Shown: one piece after another, positions 15,703-24,517 of the stretch
Position numbering within the stretch: position 1 is the first letter of the stretch
Layout: each line of letters starts with the position of its first letter
From: Candidatus Thiodiazotropha endolucinida
Lineage (GTDB): Bacteria; Pseudomonadota; Gammaproteobacteria; Chromatiales; Chromatiaceae
Assembly (NCBI RefSeq): GCF_001715975.1
Contig: NZ_MARB01000001.1
Span: 186,001-250,000 of the forward strand
Length of the DNA: 64,000 nt
Reading direction: 5' to 3'
Program-made: the position numbers and the translations under genes
The notes under the pieces: model-generated
Told to the model about the DNA's origin: nothing
The model's database searches: none
The model's input: the letters and a program-made list of their open reading frames with translations, nothing else

Positions 15703-16812
15703 ATGATGTCCGACAAGCAATCAACACTAAAGCAGGTCTGCCAGGGGGCTGACAGGATCCAGGTTGCCGTCGAGCGCTTCTGTGACGGCTGTAACTGCTC
15801 CCAGGCGGTATTGACCTCGTTTGCCGATCGTTACGATCTCGACGAGGGTCTGGCGATGCGTATCGCGTCCGGTCTCGGCGGCGGTGTAGGCCGCATGGGG
15901 GATGTTTGTGGTACCCTCACCGGCGCGGCGCTGGTGTTGGGTCTCGAGTTGGGGCCCAAGACACGGGAGGAGCCTGATGCCAAGGAGGCGACCTATGTGG
16001 CGATCCGACAGCTGCAGGAACGTTTTATCGAACGTCACGGCAGTAGCCGGTGCAAGGAGCTGCTGGAGAAGGATCTGAGTATCGCGGAGGAGTATCAGCA
16101 GGCGAAAGCACTGGATCTGTTTAAAACCCGCTGCCCCGATTATGTGGAGACGGTGGTGACCCTGCTTGACGATTTGCTCAACGAAAAGAAGACCAATATG
16201 AAACAGAAAATCCTAACCATGCTTGAACTGCAGGATGCCATGAATCGCAAGGTGAACAGCGACTGGCTGGATGCGGGCTATCCCTGGTACCGGGCGATCT
16301 GGACCGAATGTGCCGAAATGCTGGACCACTATGGCTGGAAGTGGTGGAAACATCAGAAGCCCGACATGCAACAGGTCCACCTGGAGATCGTCGATATCTG
16401 GCACTTTGCCCTGAGTGACCTGATCCTGCATAACACCACCCTCGAGGAGGCCGCGGAACTGGCCATGAAGGGATTGGGCGAACCCTCTGAGGCGGTTGAT
16501 TTCAGGACTTCCATCGAGCAGCTGGCCATGGCCAGCATCCAGACCCAATCCGCTGACATCAGCCATTTCGCGGCGGTTATGCAGGCGGCCGAGCTGGATT
16601 TCGACGAGCTCTTCAAGACCTACGTGGGTAAGAATGTACTCAATTTTTTCCGCCAGGATCACGGCTATAAGGAGGGAAGTTACATCAAGATGTGGAACGG
16701 GCGCGAAGACAACGAACATCTGGCGGAGATTCTGAGCAGGCTCGATGCAAACAGTGCGGACTTCAGCGATGAGGTCTATCGCCAGTTGGAGCTCGCCTAC
16801 CCCGCAGAGTGA
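15703..16812 (+). CDS. Fusion of a C_GCAxxG_C_C redox domain with a dimeric all-alpha dUTPase
   Basis: The N-terminal part (about residues 10-155 from this start) is a C_GCAxxG_C_C-family redox module: FCDGCNCSQAV, LGGGVGRMGDVCGTLTGA, then single Cys residues (SRCKELL, RCPDYV). The C-terminal part (about 165-370) is a dUTPase_2-type MazG-fold pyrophosphatase, with metal motifs ECAEML and EIVDIWHF and the WYRAIWTE and WWKHQKPD signatures. It would hydrolyse dUTP to dUMP, possibly under redox control. ATG 15703 is chosen because the frame from the TTG at 15604 adds 33 residues unlike either family; 15706 is equally possible. Confidence 0.85.
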   Translation: MMSDKQSTLKQVCQGADRIQVAVERFCDGCNCSQAVLTSFADRYDLDEGLAMRIASGLGGGVGRMGDVCGTLTGAALVLGLELGPKTREEPDAKEATYVAIRQLQERFIERHGSSRCKELLEKDLSIAEEYQQAKALDLFKTRCPDYVETVVTLLDDLLNEKKTNMKQKILTMLELQDAMNRKVNSDWLDAGYPWYRAIWTECAEMLDHYGWKWWKHQKPDMQQVHLEIVDIWHFALSDLILHNTTLEEAAELAMKGLGEPSEAVDFRTSIEQLAMASIQTQSADISHFAAVMQAAELDFDELFKTYVGKNVLNFFRQDHGYKEGSYIKMWNGREDNEHLAEILSRLDANSADFSDEVYRQLELAYPAE

Positions 16813-16998
16813 TTGATTGGGCTACCCTCTGTATCACTGTTTCGACAAGTCTATTTGGAGCCTGAGACACAAAGTTTCAATATAGCGGTAAATATGGTGC
16901 CAATAAAATTCCCTTACGCGGCTCTGTCAGGGCAGGAAATGCCGGCGTTGTGGTTAGTTTAATAGCAAATCAGCCAAGAGAAATTCATCCTTTGGATT

Positions 16999-17451
16999 AT
17001 GGCGATTAGAGAGATAGTAAAGAGTGATTTAAAACAGTGGTCAAAGATGAGAACTTCCCTTTGGCCAAACACGCAGGACAACCATTTATCGGAAATCAAT
17101 GAATTTTTCAGCGGAGAATCAATAGACATCGATCAGGTGTACGTCGCAGTATTTGATGAGCAGGCAGTCGGGTTTATTGAACTGAACTTGAGAAATTTTG
17201 CCGAGGGAAGCCGTCATCCATTGGTCCCATATGTGGAGGCTTGGTATGTGGAACCGGAACATAGAGGTATGGGTTACGGCAAGGCGTTGATGAGACAGGC
17301 AGAAGAGTGGGCCCTGGCACAGGGTTGTACTGAGTTGGCCAGCGATACCGAAATAACTAATCATCAAAGTATTGCCATGCACCGTCATCTGGGATTCGAA
17401 GAGACAGAAAGTATTGTTTGTTTTCTGAAGAAACTGAACACGATTGATTAG
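16999..17451 (+). CDS. GNAT acetyltransferase, aminoglycoside 6'-N-acetyltransferase-like
   Basis: The 150-aa cytoplasmic acetyl-CoA transferase has the acetyl-CoA loop VEPEHRGMGYGKALM. Its overall pattern follows chromosomal AAC(6')-I enzymes: MRTSLWPNTQDNHLSEI at the N-terminus, VEAWYVEP, ELASDTEITNHQSIAMHRHLGF, and a terminal VCFLKKL. Family members acetylate the 6'-amino group of aminoglycosides. In an environmental chromosome the natural substrate may be something else. It stands alone, with no integron attC site or IS nearby. Confidence 0.82.
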   Translation: MAIREIVKSDLKQWSKMRTSLWPNTQDNHLSEINEFFSGESIDIDQVYVAVFDEQAVGFIELNLRNFAEGSRHPLVPYVEAWYVEPEHRGMGYGKALMRQAEEWALAQGCTELASDTEITNHQSIAMHRHLGFEETESIVCFLKKLNTID

Positions 17452-17743
17452 ATATTCGGATGGTTACTGATTTCCGTTATAGATACCCGCTTTCGAGTGA
17501 GTAAACTTTCAAACGATCAGGCACCTCATTAAAGATGAACTAATTCACCTGGTGTGTATTCATGTGCGTAGCATGATAATTGTCGTGACCCTGACAACAA
17601 ACAATCCTGTATGAATCTCTCAATATACTGACGATGATGATATTTTTAGCAGGTATCTATATTGCATTGCGGGTTTAGACAGTGCGATTGTCAAGGTTCC
17701 GCAGCATAGCCATAAGATAGTATACGTGGTAGATATAGGCTTC

Positions 17744-18502
17744 ATGAAAACAGCTATCCGCATTATTCTCGCCGCCATCATAGGCCTCTCGGTACCCGGT
17801 ACCCGTGTGGAGGCTGAAGAGGTGAAGATAGCTGTGGCGTCCAATTTTATCAATGCCAATCGTGAGCTTGCGCGGTTGTTTGAAAAGGCCACCGGGCATG
17901 CTACCCGTATAAGCTATGGTTCTACCGGAAAGCTCTATTCACAGATTGCACACGGTGCGCCTTTTGAAATCTTCCTGGCGGCTGACAGCCAACGGCCAGT
18001 CATGGCCGAAGAGGAGGGATTGGCAGTGCCCGGTTCACGTTTCATCTATGCAAAAGGCAAATTGGTGCTATGGAGCTTAAAACCGGATCTGTTCACCGAT
18101 GCTGACCGCTATCTCAAACATGGTTCCTTCGATCATCTCGCTCTTGCCAACCCCAAAACCGCCCCATACGGCTTGGCGGCGGAGCAGGTGATGCAGCGAA
18201 TGGGGGTGCTGGATAGCCTAACTCCGAAATTGGTAAGGGGGGAGTCGATTGCCCAGGCCTTCCAGTTTGCCGCCACCGGCAGCGCGGAACTGGGTTTTGT
18301 CGCATCGGCCCAGATCAAGGAGTGGGAGGGCGGGGCCGGTACACTGTGGGAGATTCCGCCGGATTATTACGCCCCTATCGATCAGGTGGCGGTGTTGTTG
18401 AAAAAGGGGGAAGCGAACCCGGCAGCCATCGCCTATCTGGAATTCCTCAGGAGCGACACCGCGCGTAAGGTAATCGAGCGTTATGGCTACGGTGTGGAAT
18501 AA
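17744..18502 (+). CDS. modA: Molybdate ABC transporter, periplasmic binding protein
   Basis: The 252-aa protein starts with a signal peptide (MKTAIRIILAAIIGLSVPGT to VEAEE). The solute-binding fold typical of ModA follows: VAVASNF-like opening VKIAVASNFINAN, TRISYGSTGKLYSQIAHGAPFEIFLAAD, YAKGKLVLWS, GYG-VE ending. It captures molybdate or tungstate. The ATG at 17744 is used rather than an in-frame GTG 18 bp upstream because it sits 5 bp after ATAGG and directly begins the signal peptide. It is the first gene of modABC, which supplies the AioA-clade enzyme further on. Confidence 0.93.
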   Translation: MKTAIRIILAAIIGLSVPGTRVEAEEVKIAVASNFINANRELARLFEKATGHATRISYGSTGKLYSQIAHGAPFEIFLAADSQRPVMAEEEGLAVPGSRFIYAKGKLVLWSLKPDLFTDADRYLKHGSFDHLALANPKTAPYGLAAEQVMQRMGVLDSLTPKLVRGESIAQAFQFAATGSAELGFVASAQIKEWEGGAGTLWEIPPDYYAPIDQVAVLLKKGEANPAAIAYLEFLRSDTARKVIERYGYGVE

Positions 18503-18587
18503 TGCAGCGAGACTTGTGAATAGCGCGAACATATCTAATTCAAAACAAAAAACTTAGCACTCAAAACTCATCAATGCGGAGCTGACC

Positions 18588-19265
18588 ATGGCATTCGACT
18601 GGCAACCCGTCTGGCTGACCATCAAACTGGCCAGCACCACAACCCTGGTGCTGCTCATCGTCGGTACCCCGATTGCCTGGTGGCTGGCGCGCACCCACAC
18701 CTGGTACAAGCAGGCCCTCTCGGCGGTGGTTGCCTTGCCGCTGGTGTTGCCGCCCACCGTGCTCGGATTCTACCTGCTGATCATGCTCGCCCCTGACGGG
18801 CCTGTGGGACGCCTGACGGAGACCCTTGGTATCGGTAGCCTGGCCTTTACCTTCGAGGGGCTTGTGTTTGCCTCGGTGCTCTATTCGCTGCCCTTCGTGG
18901 TACAGCCGCTGCAGAATGCGTTCGAGGCCCTTGGGCCGCGTCCGGCGGAGGTGGCCGCCACCCTGCGGGCCTCGCCATGGGACCGTTTTGCGACCGTGGT
19001 GATACCGCTGGCGCGATCCGGCTTTCTTACTGCTGCGGTCCTCTCCTTTGCCCACACGGTGGGCGAGTTTGGCGTGGTGCTGATGATTGGCGGCAGCATC
19101 CCCGGCGAGACCAGGGTGTTGTCGGTGGCGATCTACGAACAGGTTGAGACCCTGGAGTATGGCCAGGCTCACCTGCTGGCTGCCGGTATGCTCGCCTTCT
19201 CGTTCCTTGTGCTGATGACCCTCTACCTGGTCAATGGACGTATTACCCGGAGTCATCAGCCGTGA
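18588..19265 (+). CDS. modB: Molybdate ABC transporter permease
   Basis: Inner-membrane channel subunit of 225 aa with five predicted helices. It has the EAA loop [22 protein letters not shown], which docks onto the ATPase. The motif [22 protein letters not shown] is diagnostic of ModB. ATG at 18588 follows CGGAG at 7 bp. The stop overlaps the modC GTG by four bases, so modB and modC are coupled. Confidence 0.95.
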   Translation: MAFDWQPVWLTIKLASTTTLVLLIVGTPIAWWLARTHTWYKQALSAVVALPLVLPPTVLGFYLLIMLAPDGPVGRLTETLGIGSLAFTFEGLVFASVLYSLPFVVQPLQNAFEALGPRPAEVAATLRASPWDRFATVVIPLARSGFLTAAVLSFAHTVGEFGVVLMIGGSIPGETRVLSVAIYEQVETLEYGQAHLLAAGMLAFSFLVLMTLYLVNGRITRSHQP

Positions 19266-20335
19266 GTGGTATCGAGGTCAATCTGAAGCACTGTTTGGGT
19301 GACTTCGACCTGGAGGTGGATTTCACCGCACCGGCACAGGGTGTCACAGCCCTGTTCGGTCCTTCGGGATCGGGCAAAACCAGTGTGTTGCGTGCCGTGG
19401 CCGGTCTCGAGCGCACAACCCAGGGCGTGGTGCGGGTCAATGGTGAGACATGGCAGGATGAGAACCGGTTTTTGCCGGTCCATCGGAGGCCCATCGGCTA
19501 TGTGTTCCAGGAGGCAAGTCTCTTTCCCCATCTATCGGTGCGGGAGAATCTGCAGTATGGCATGCAACGAGTGCCCGAAGCACAGCGACAGATACCCTTT
19601 CACGATGTGGTGGAACTGTTCGGGATATCAGCCCTTTTGCCACGGTCTACGGCCCGGCTCTCCGGCGGTGAACGCCAGCGGGTCGCCATCGCCCGCGCCC
19701 TGCTCACCAGCCCGCGACTGTTGCTGATGGATGAGCCGCTCTCCGCCCTCGATCATGCGGCCAAACAGACCATCCTGCCCTATCTGGAGCGGTTGCACGA
19801 CGAATTCGCCATCCCCTCCCTGTATGTCTCCCACGACCCCAATGAGGTGGCCAGGCTCGCTGACCATATGGTGGTGCTGGATAGTGGGCGAGTCACCGCA
19901 CAGGGCGATGCCGCACCACTGCTGACCCGGCTTGATATGCCCCTGTCCGGCTACGATGACGCCTCCGCGCTGCTGGTGGGCAAGGTTACTTCCCACGACC
20001 ACAGCTATCATCTGACCTGGATAACTTTGCAGGGCAACAGGATTGCCGTACCCCGGGAGGATCTGCCGGTAGGCCGGCATGCCAGGGTACAGATACAGGC
20101 CAGGGATGTCAGTCTGTCGCTGCGGGCCCATAGCGATACCAGTATCCTCAACATCCTGCCGGTGCGGGTCATCGACACCCGCGACATCAGCCCCACCCAG
20201 GTGCTGGTGCGCTTGGAACTGGAGGATGGCCAGACCCTGCTGTCACGCATCACCCGCCGCTCCGCCATGGGCATGGGGATTCGTGAGGGGATGCAGCTCT
20301 ATGCGCAGGTCAAGAGTGTGGCATTGCTGACCTGA
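19262..20335 (+). CDS. modC: Molybdate ABC transporter ATP-binding protein
   Basis: The 357-aa ATPase powers molybdate uptake. Walker A is GPSGSGKTS, the Q-loop is [11 protein letters not shown], the signature is [16 protein letters not shown], Walker B is [12 protein letters not shown], and the switch His is in [10 protein letters not shown]-terminal TOBE (molybdate-binding) domain spans about residues 285-350. The start is a GTG overlapping the modB stop. No ModE palindrome was found upstream of modA. Confidence 0.95.
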   Translation: MSGIEVNLKHCLGDFDLEVDFTAPAQGVTALFGPSGSGKTSVLRAVAGLERTTQGVVRVNGETWQDENRFLPVHRRPIGYVFQEASLFPHLSVRENLQYGMQRVPEAQRQIPFHDVVELFGISALLPRSTARLSGGERQRVAIARALLTSPRLLLMDEPLSALDHAAKQTILPYLERLHDEFAIPSLYVSHDPNEVARLADHMVVLDSGRVTAQGDAAPLLTRLDMPLSGYDDASALLVGKVTSHDHSYHLTWITLQGNRIAVPREDLPVGRHARVQIQARDVSLSLRAHSDTSILNILPVRVIDTRDISPTQVLVRLELEDGQTLLSRITRRSAMGMGIREGMQLYAQVKSVALLT

Positions 20336-20417
20336 AATGGTTTTGAAAAAATGAACAAGGAATATCGGATGGATGGGTGTTGATCGAATCACACGAGGCC
20401 TATGGGTTGGGGGTGTC

Positions 20418-20882
20418 ATGAAACTATATCTCGTACAGCACGGTGAGGCATGCAAAAAAGAGGTCGATCCCGATCGACCCCTGACCGACCAGGGCAGGGA
20501 GGATATTGATCGGCTCGCCGCTTTTCTTAAACAGGCCGGCATTCGCCCAGACAGGGTGATCCACAGTGGAAAACTGCGCGCTATGCAAACAGCTGGGCGT
20601 TTGACCGATGCGATTGCGCCGGGATTAACGCTGGAAGCAAATGGCGGCATTAACCTAAATGACGATCCCAAGGCGTTTGATTCGCATAAGAAAGGCGGAG
20701 GTAAAGAGATAATGGTTGTCGGTCATCTGCCATTTATGGCGAAGTTGGTTTCGCATTTGCTTCTCGGGGATAGAGACAAGCCGGTCATTGCCTACAAGCC
20801 AGGCAGCGTCGTCTGTTTGGAACGCGTGAATAATGAGAGTTGGCGGGTCAATTGGATGTTAAGACCGGAGTTGCTTGGGTAG
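20418..20882 (+). CDS. sixA: SixA-type phosphohistidine phosphatase
   Basis: Cytoplasmic histidine phosphatase of 154 aa starting MKLYLVQHGEA. Catalytic histidines lie in QHGEA (the usual RHG with Gln for Arg, common in this subfamily) and in VVGHLPFM. An arginine is in KLRAMQTAGRL. It removes phosphate from phosphohistidine in His-containing phosphotransfer domains or NPr. The ATG at 20418 is chosen over an upstream in-frame start because it lies behind a G-rich ribosome site and matches the family N-terminus. Confidence 0.9.
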   Translation: MKLYLVQHGEACKKEVDPDRPLTDQGREDIDRLAAFLKQAGIRPDRVIHSGKLRAMQTAGRLTDAIAPGLTLEANGGINLNDDPKAFDSHKKGGGKEIMVVGHLPFMAKLVSHLLLGDRDKPVIAYKPGSVVCLERVNNESWRVNWMLRPELLG

Positions 20883-20913
20883 ACCGGCGGGTTACTTGAG
20901 CCGCGACACGTCC

Positions 20914-21379
20914 CTAGTTTGCCATCTTGTTGCGGATCGCATCGAGATTCAGAGACACTGTGCCCTGTTCCATCACCGCGAATTCAATCTGTTCAATCGC
21001 ATAACCACCGCTACGGCTCGTAAAGACGGCAATCAACACACCGGTCTGGTCGATCGTCTTGCATGCGACAAGGTATTCCTATGCCTGGGTTGAGATCTGT
21101 ACGACAGTGCCGACCCCGGTCTTACCGCTATTGCCGGAGTAAGGACGCGCGATCACCTCGAAGTTGCTTTTTTCATCCGGCTTCTTATACAGGCGAATAT
21201 TGATCCGGCCGTCAACGGTCGCCGGTTTGGCATCTCGCGGCGGAAGATAGGTAAGGGTACTTTACGAAGTCGGCTTTTTATTCGCCGATCGGGATACTCC
21301 CGGAAAACGGCTAGACAAGGTCGGCTGCCGATACCGGAGTGGTAAGTGCGAACAATACTGAAACAGTAACAAATATCAT
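20914..21379 (-). pseudogene. Decayed gene for a small secreted protein
   Basis: The reverse strand begins MIFVTVSVLFALTTPVSAADLV, a clean signal peptide, and then hits a stop at once. Further down, one frame reads DAKPATVDGRINIRLYKKPD, EVIARPYSGNSGKTGVG, an in-frame TAG after QISTQA, then EYLVACKTIDQTGVLIAVFT and ends ...RNKMAN. At least two stops and one or more frameshifts therefore break a formerly coding sequence of about 150 residues. I do not recognise the family. It sits between sixA and a lipoprotein gene on the same strand as the latter. Confidence 0.75.
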
Positions 21380-21381
21380 TT

Positions 21382-21630
21382 TTATTGTTGTTTATCCTTT
21401 ACTGTTTCGCCTTTACATGCCATCACCCGATTCACGTGGTCGGGCAGGGTCTGCGCAAGTTTTCCGCAGGCTTGGGCTTTTTTGCCCGATCTGATGGGCT
21501 CGTTTACACATTCGCAGACACTGTATTTCCGCTCGTCAGTACCTGGACCTGCACGAGTATCTTCTTCACTGCTATTGGAACAGCCAAAGAGCCACAATAT
21601 AGGGACAAGGAAGACAAGCGGTTTATTCAT
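21382..21630 (-). CDS. Small cysteine-rich lipoprotein of unknown function
   Basis: The 82-aa protein has a lipoprotein signal with lipobox LWLFGC (Cys about residue 17) followed by a Ser/Asp/Glu spacer, so it is probably anchored in a membrane facing the periplasm. The mature part has four cysteines (CECV, QACG, MACKG) that could pair. The decayed gene downstream begins only 2 bp after its stop, so the two were probably one operon. No function can be assigned. Confidence 0.65.
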   Translation of the reverse strand: MNKPLVFLVPILWLFGCSNSSEEDTRAGPGTDERKYSVCECVNEPIRSGKKAQACGKLAQTLPDHVNRVMACKGETVKDKQQ

Positions 21631-21971
21631 AGTTGGTACTGGTCATCGTAAGTTTCCATGGGGAGCGGCTTGCCATGCGGTGCTCGGCCTTAGGTGTCGA
21701 GTATTACAGATCATGTAAAGGATAGCACTGATCAGTGTGTAGTAAGCAGCGCGAAACATATTGCAAACGATAATCATTCGTATTAAGATTCCGATTATTG
21801 AGTATAGCTGTTCACGGTGGTATGAGAAAGGGATGAAACTGCGTACATCCTTAGGCTTCATAAGACACCTCGAGCATCGCTAGACAAACAGTTCTTTATT
21901 TACATTAAGCCGTTCGGCCTGCCAGCAGACGCCAGCCAGCCTTAATTTAAACTCTGAGTGGGAATTGAGTT
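21631..21971. other. Intergenic stretch before the porin gene; one Fur-like site
   Basis: No gene is supported; the 72-aa reverse frame here has poor composition and no ribosome site. At 21763-21781 the sequence GCAAACGATAATCATTCGT matches the 19-bp Fur box consensus at about 13 of 19 positions, including an unbroken GATAATCATT core. It lies about 190 bp upstream of the porin ATG, so iron control of the porin is possible but unproven. Confidence 0.35.
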
Positions 21972-23225
21972 ATGCAAAAAGCAAGACTGACTACGTTCGG
22001 TGCAGAGAGAGTGCCGGCAGGGATCTCCTTTGTTGAACGGAAACGGGATGTTAATCCCCTTTTGCGGGTGGTTGGCAGCCAGAATAGAGTGACCCAACCT
22101 GTGAGCTGTCACCGCAATACCTTATTGCCTGATAGTGAAAGATCGTTACTAAAGAGGATGGTCCAGGCTGGATTGCTGGCCGGAGTGCTGTTTGGTCACT
22201 CGGGGGTGACCGCCGCACTGGCCGAAGAGGGTGTCTTCGGCAACCTCAGGCTAGGCGTTATCCATGCCGAGGATGAAACCGGCAATGAAACGGACGGTTC
22301 AGCCATTGGCGGTAAGCTCGGCTATATCAGTCCGACCTGGAAGGGATTGAGCGCCGGCGCAACCTTCTATACCACCGGGGAGCTGTTCGATGATGAGAAC
22401 GGCGATTTTTTCTCATCGGAAAACGCCAGCTACGCCATTCTGGGCGAGGCCTACATCCAGGCAGAATACAGCAACACCGCGCTACGTGTCGGTCGCTTCG
22501 AGCTGGATACACCCCACGCCGATACCGATGATATTCGCATGGTGCCGAATACATTTCAGGGGCTGTTACTGAGCAATAACGATATTGCCGGTACCACACT
22601 CTATCTGACCCATCTCGATAAATGGGCCGGTGTCGATGCCGATATTCCGGAAAGATTCCGGGAGTTGAACGGCGACGACGGCCTGACTGCGGTCGGTGCT
22701 GTGTTCGAGGGCATCGAACAACTGACGCTGCAGGGATGGTACTACCAGGGTAGCGATTTTGCCGAGCTGTTCTACCTGGAAGGCATGTATGAGACCGATG
22801 CCTTCAGTATCGGTCTGCAGATCGGCTCCCAATCGGATGATTCCGGCGGTGAGTCAGGGCCTGACGGTGATGTCTGGGGTATCACCGGCAGCTATAATCT
22901 GGCGGATTTCACAATCACCGCCGCGTACAACGATGTATCGGGTAGGGTGACCAATGGTTTCGGTGGCGGTCCCTATTTTACATCGGCAGACGACCATACC
23001 ATTGACGGTATCGAGGATCAGGAGGCAACGGCATTCGGTATCGAGTATGCGGGTGTCGAGGCGCTGGCAGTGGGTGTGCTACATGTGGATTTCGATCAGG
23101 GAGCAAACGAAACCGACTACTACGCGGTATACGATTTGAACGATCATCTGGGTCTCGAACTGATCTACACCGACATGCACGAGGACGGTGACTTCGTCAG
23201 GCTGATGGCCAACTACGGCTTCTGA
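21972..23225 (+). CDS. OprD-like outer membrane porin
   Basis: Beta-barrel protein of 417 aa. After an unusually long N-terminal extension comes a hydrophobic signal (VQAGLLAGVLFGHSGVTAALA, residues about 64-84). Alternating aromatic/polar strands rich in Gly, Asp and Tyr follow, ending in Phe (MANYGF), the outer-membrane C-terminal signature. The RLG-VIHAEDETGN start and GGKLGYISPTWKGLSAGATFYTT segment resemble the OprD/OprF-like porin group. The start could be internal, at the ATG near 22158, which would give a conventional signal peptide. The substrate is unknown. Confidence 0.75.
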   Translation: MQKARLTTFGAERVPAGISFVERKRDVNPLLRVVGSQNRVTQPVSCHRNTLLPDSERSLLKRMVQAGLLAGVLFGHSGVTAALAEEGVFGNLRLGVIHAEDETGNETDGSAIGGKLGYISPTWKGLSAGATFYTTGELFDDENGDFFSSENASYAILGEAYIQAEYSNTALRVGRFELDTPHADTDDIRMVPNTFQGLLLSNNDIAGTTLYLTHLDKWAGVDADIPERFRELNGDDGLTAVGAVFEGIEQLTLQGWYYQGSDFAELFYLEGMYETDAFSIGLQIGSQSDDSGGESGPDGDVWGITGSYNLADFTITAAYNDVSGRVTNGFGGGPYFTSADDHTIDGIEDQEATAFGIEYAGVEALAVGVLHVDFDQGANETDYYAVYDLNDHLGLELIYTDMHEDGDFVRLMANYGF

Positions 23226-23248
23226 ATTCGCTCCGCCGCCTATCCTGT

Positions 23249-23620
23249 TCAAGGCATGATTGGCGGATGGGGCTGGCCGTGGGCATGCGCTTCAGTTGGC
23301 GGCAGGGGTTTGCCTTCAATCACCGCCGTGACTGCAGTCAGAGGGTCCTGTTCGCTGGTGACAATGACTACGACACCAGCACCCCTCATGCGTCGGACAA
23401 ATCCCTGTCCGCTACCGCCGGTTATCAGGTAGTTCATCTTGAAGATTGGATGGTCATCCCCCCTGAACTCATGCATCGACATCTGCTTCGGCAGATTGAG
23501 GCGGGCCAGTTCATGGGCCTGGCCTGTTTCCGGGTCCTGTTCATAGATCAGGAAGCGTCTTGTCTTGCCGGCGTGTTGAGTGATGGTGCGGAAGTTTTGA
23601 CTGGTGACTGCAATTTTCAT
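23249..23620 (-). CDS. NifX/NafY-like dinitrogenase iron-molybdenum cofactor domain protein
   Basis: Cytoplasmic protein of 123 aa starting MKIAVTSQNFRTITQHAGKT, the usual opening of the NifB/NifX/NafY domain. It continues with the conserved LITGGSGQGFVRRMRGAGV loop, and its C-terminal tail is His/Pro-rich (TEAHAHGQPHPP). Family members bind FeMo-co precursors or other metal clusters. No nif genes are in the window, so the role may be a more general metallocofactor one. The start at 23620 fits the family better than the longer frame from 23659. It is convergent with the porin gene. Confidence 0.83.
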   Translation of the reverse strand: MKIAVTSQNFRTITQHAGKTRRFLIYEQDPETGQAHELARLNLPKQMSMHEFRGDDHPIFKMNYLITGGSGQGFVRRMRGAGVVVIVTSEQDPLTAVTAVIEGKPLPPTEAHAHGQPHPPIMP

Positions 23621-23753
23621 ATGACAATCAACATACTGCCTGTTCGATCTCCCTGGCATTGAAAATGATCAATCGTCGGTTTCTGGGATTGATATATGGA
23701 TAGTACTTTGGATGGGCTAAGATAAGCACACCACTCACTGTTTTGAAAAGTAT

Positions 23754-24260
23754 ATGTTGGTCATTCAAAAACGCCTGCCATGGCTGTTACTGGCGGTAAG
23801 CGCACTTATCCTGGAGGCTGCGGCGCTCTATTTTCAATACGGCTTGGATCTCGATCCCTGTGTCCTCTGTATCTATCAACGGGCTGCGGTGATGGGGATC
23901 TTCGTCTCGGCGCTTATCGGTATGAGTGCCCCGACTTCGTCGATCGCCAGATGGATCGGCTATATCGGCTGGGGTGTGGCGGCCGGCTGGTGTCTCTATC
24001 TGGCACTGGAACTGTCCGGGTTGCAACTGGGTATTGTTCAACCTTCGCTGAGCTGCGATGTCAATGCCAAGTTTCCGGCTTGGTTCAAGCTGGATCGATG
24101 GCTGCCAGCGGTGTTTCAGCCGACAGGTTTCTGTGGCGATATTCAATGGCAGTTTCTCGGTTTGAGCATGCCGCTATGGATGGTTGTTATCATGGTGTTG
24201 CAATTGATTGTTTTGGGGGTGGTGGTGTTCATTGAATTGCGAGCTATGCTGAACAGATAA
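23754..24260 (+). CDS. dsbB: DsbB disulfide-bond oxidoreductase
   Basis: Inner-membrane protein of 168 aa that reoxidises DsbA using quinone. Four helices are evident. The first periplasmic loop carries the redox pair CVLC (DLDPCVLCIYQRA). The second loop holds the partner cysteines (LSCDVNAKF and PTGFCGDIQW). Length and order match DsbB. It is single and rightward, with ATG at 23754. Confidence 0.95.
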   Translation: MLVIQKRLPWLLLAVSALILEAAALYFQYGLDLDPCVLCIYQRAAVMGIFVSALIGMSAPTSSIARWIGYIGWGVAAGWCLYLALELSGLQLGIVQPSLSCDVNAKFPAWFKLDRWLPAVFQPTGFCGDIQWQFLGLSMPLWMVVIMVLQLIVLGVVVFIELRAMLNR

Positions 24261-24456
24261 ACTAATCATGTTTGGTTTTCACTTCTAACTGGATGGCCAC
24301 ATATCGTGCAGCCCGTTACATGGGTGATCCTTGGATCGCTGCCCATTTACATAATATATTGGCATCGAAAGAGTATTTATGAGGTGGATTAAAGCATGCG
24401 GGATTGATATGAGTTATTTCAATTCATCCATTGCTTGAGCCAGTCATTTGTTATCT

Positions 24457-24477
24457 TGCCTATACTTGAAATAGGCA
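24457..24477. promoter_or_regulatory. 7-bp inverted repeat upstream of the deacetylase-like gene
   Basis: TGCCTAT (24457-24463) and ATAGGCA (24471-24477) are exact reverse complements with a 7-base centre. They lie 40 bp before the ATG of the next gene. This could be an operator or a leader hairpin; there is no T-run. Confidence 0.35.
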
Positions 24478-24517
24478 GACCGTCATAGGAGGCTGAATCT
24501 CAAAGTGGGTGGTTTCT

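Noticed and set aside
21643-21861. 72-aa minus-strand frame before the porin
   Set aside because: No ribosome site, unusual composition, and it runs over a Fur-like site; treated as non-coding.
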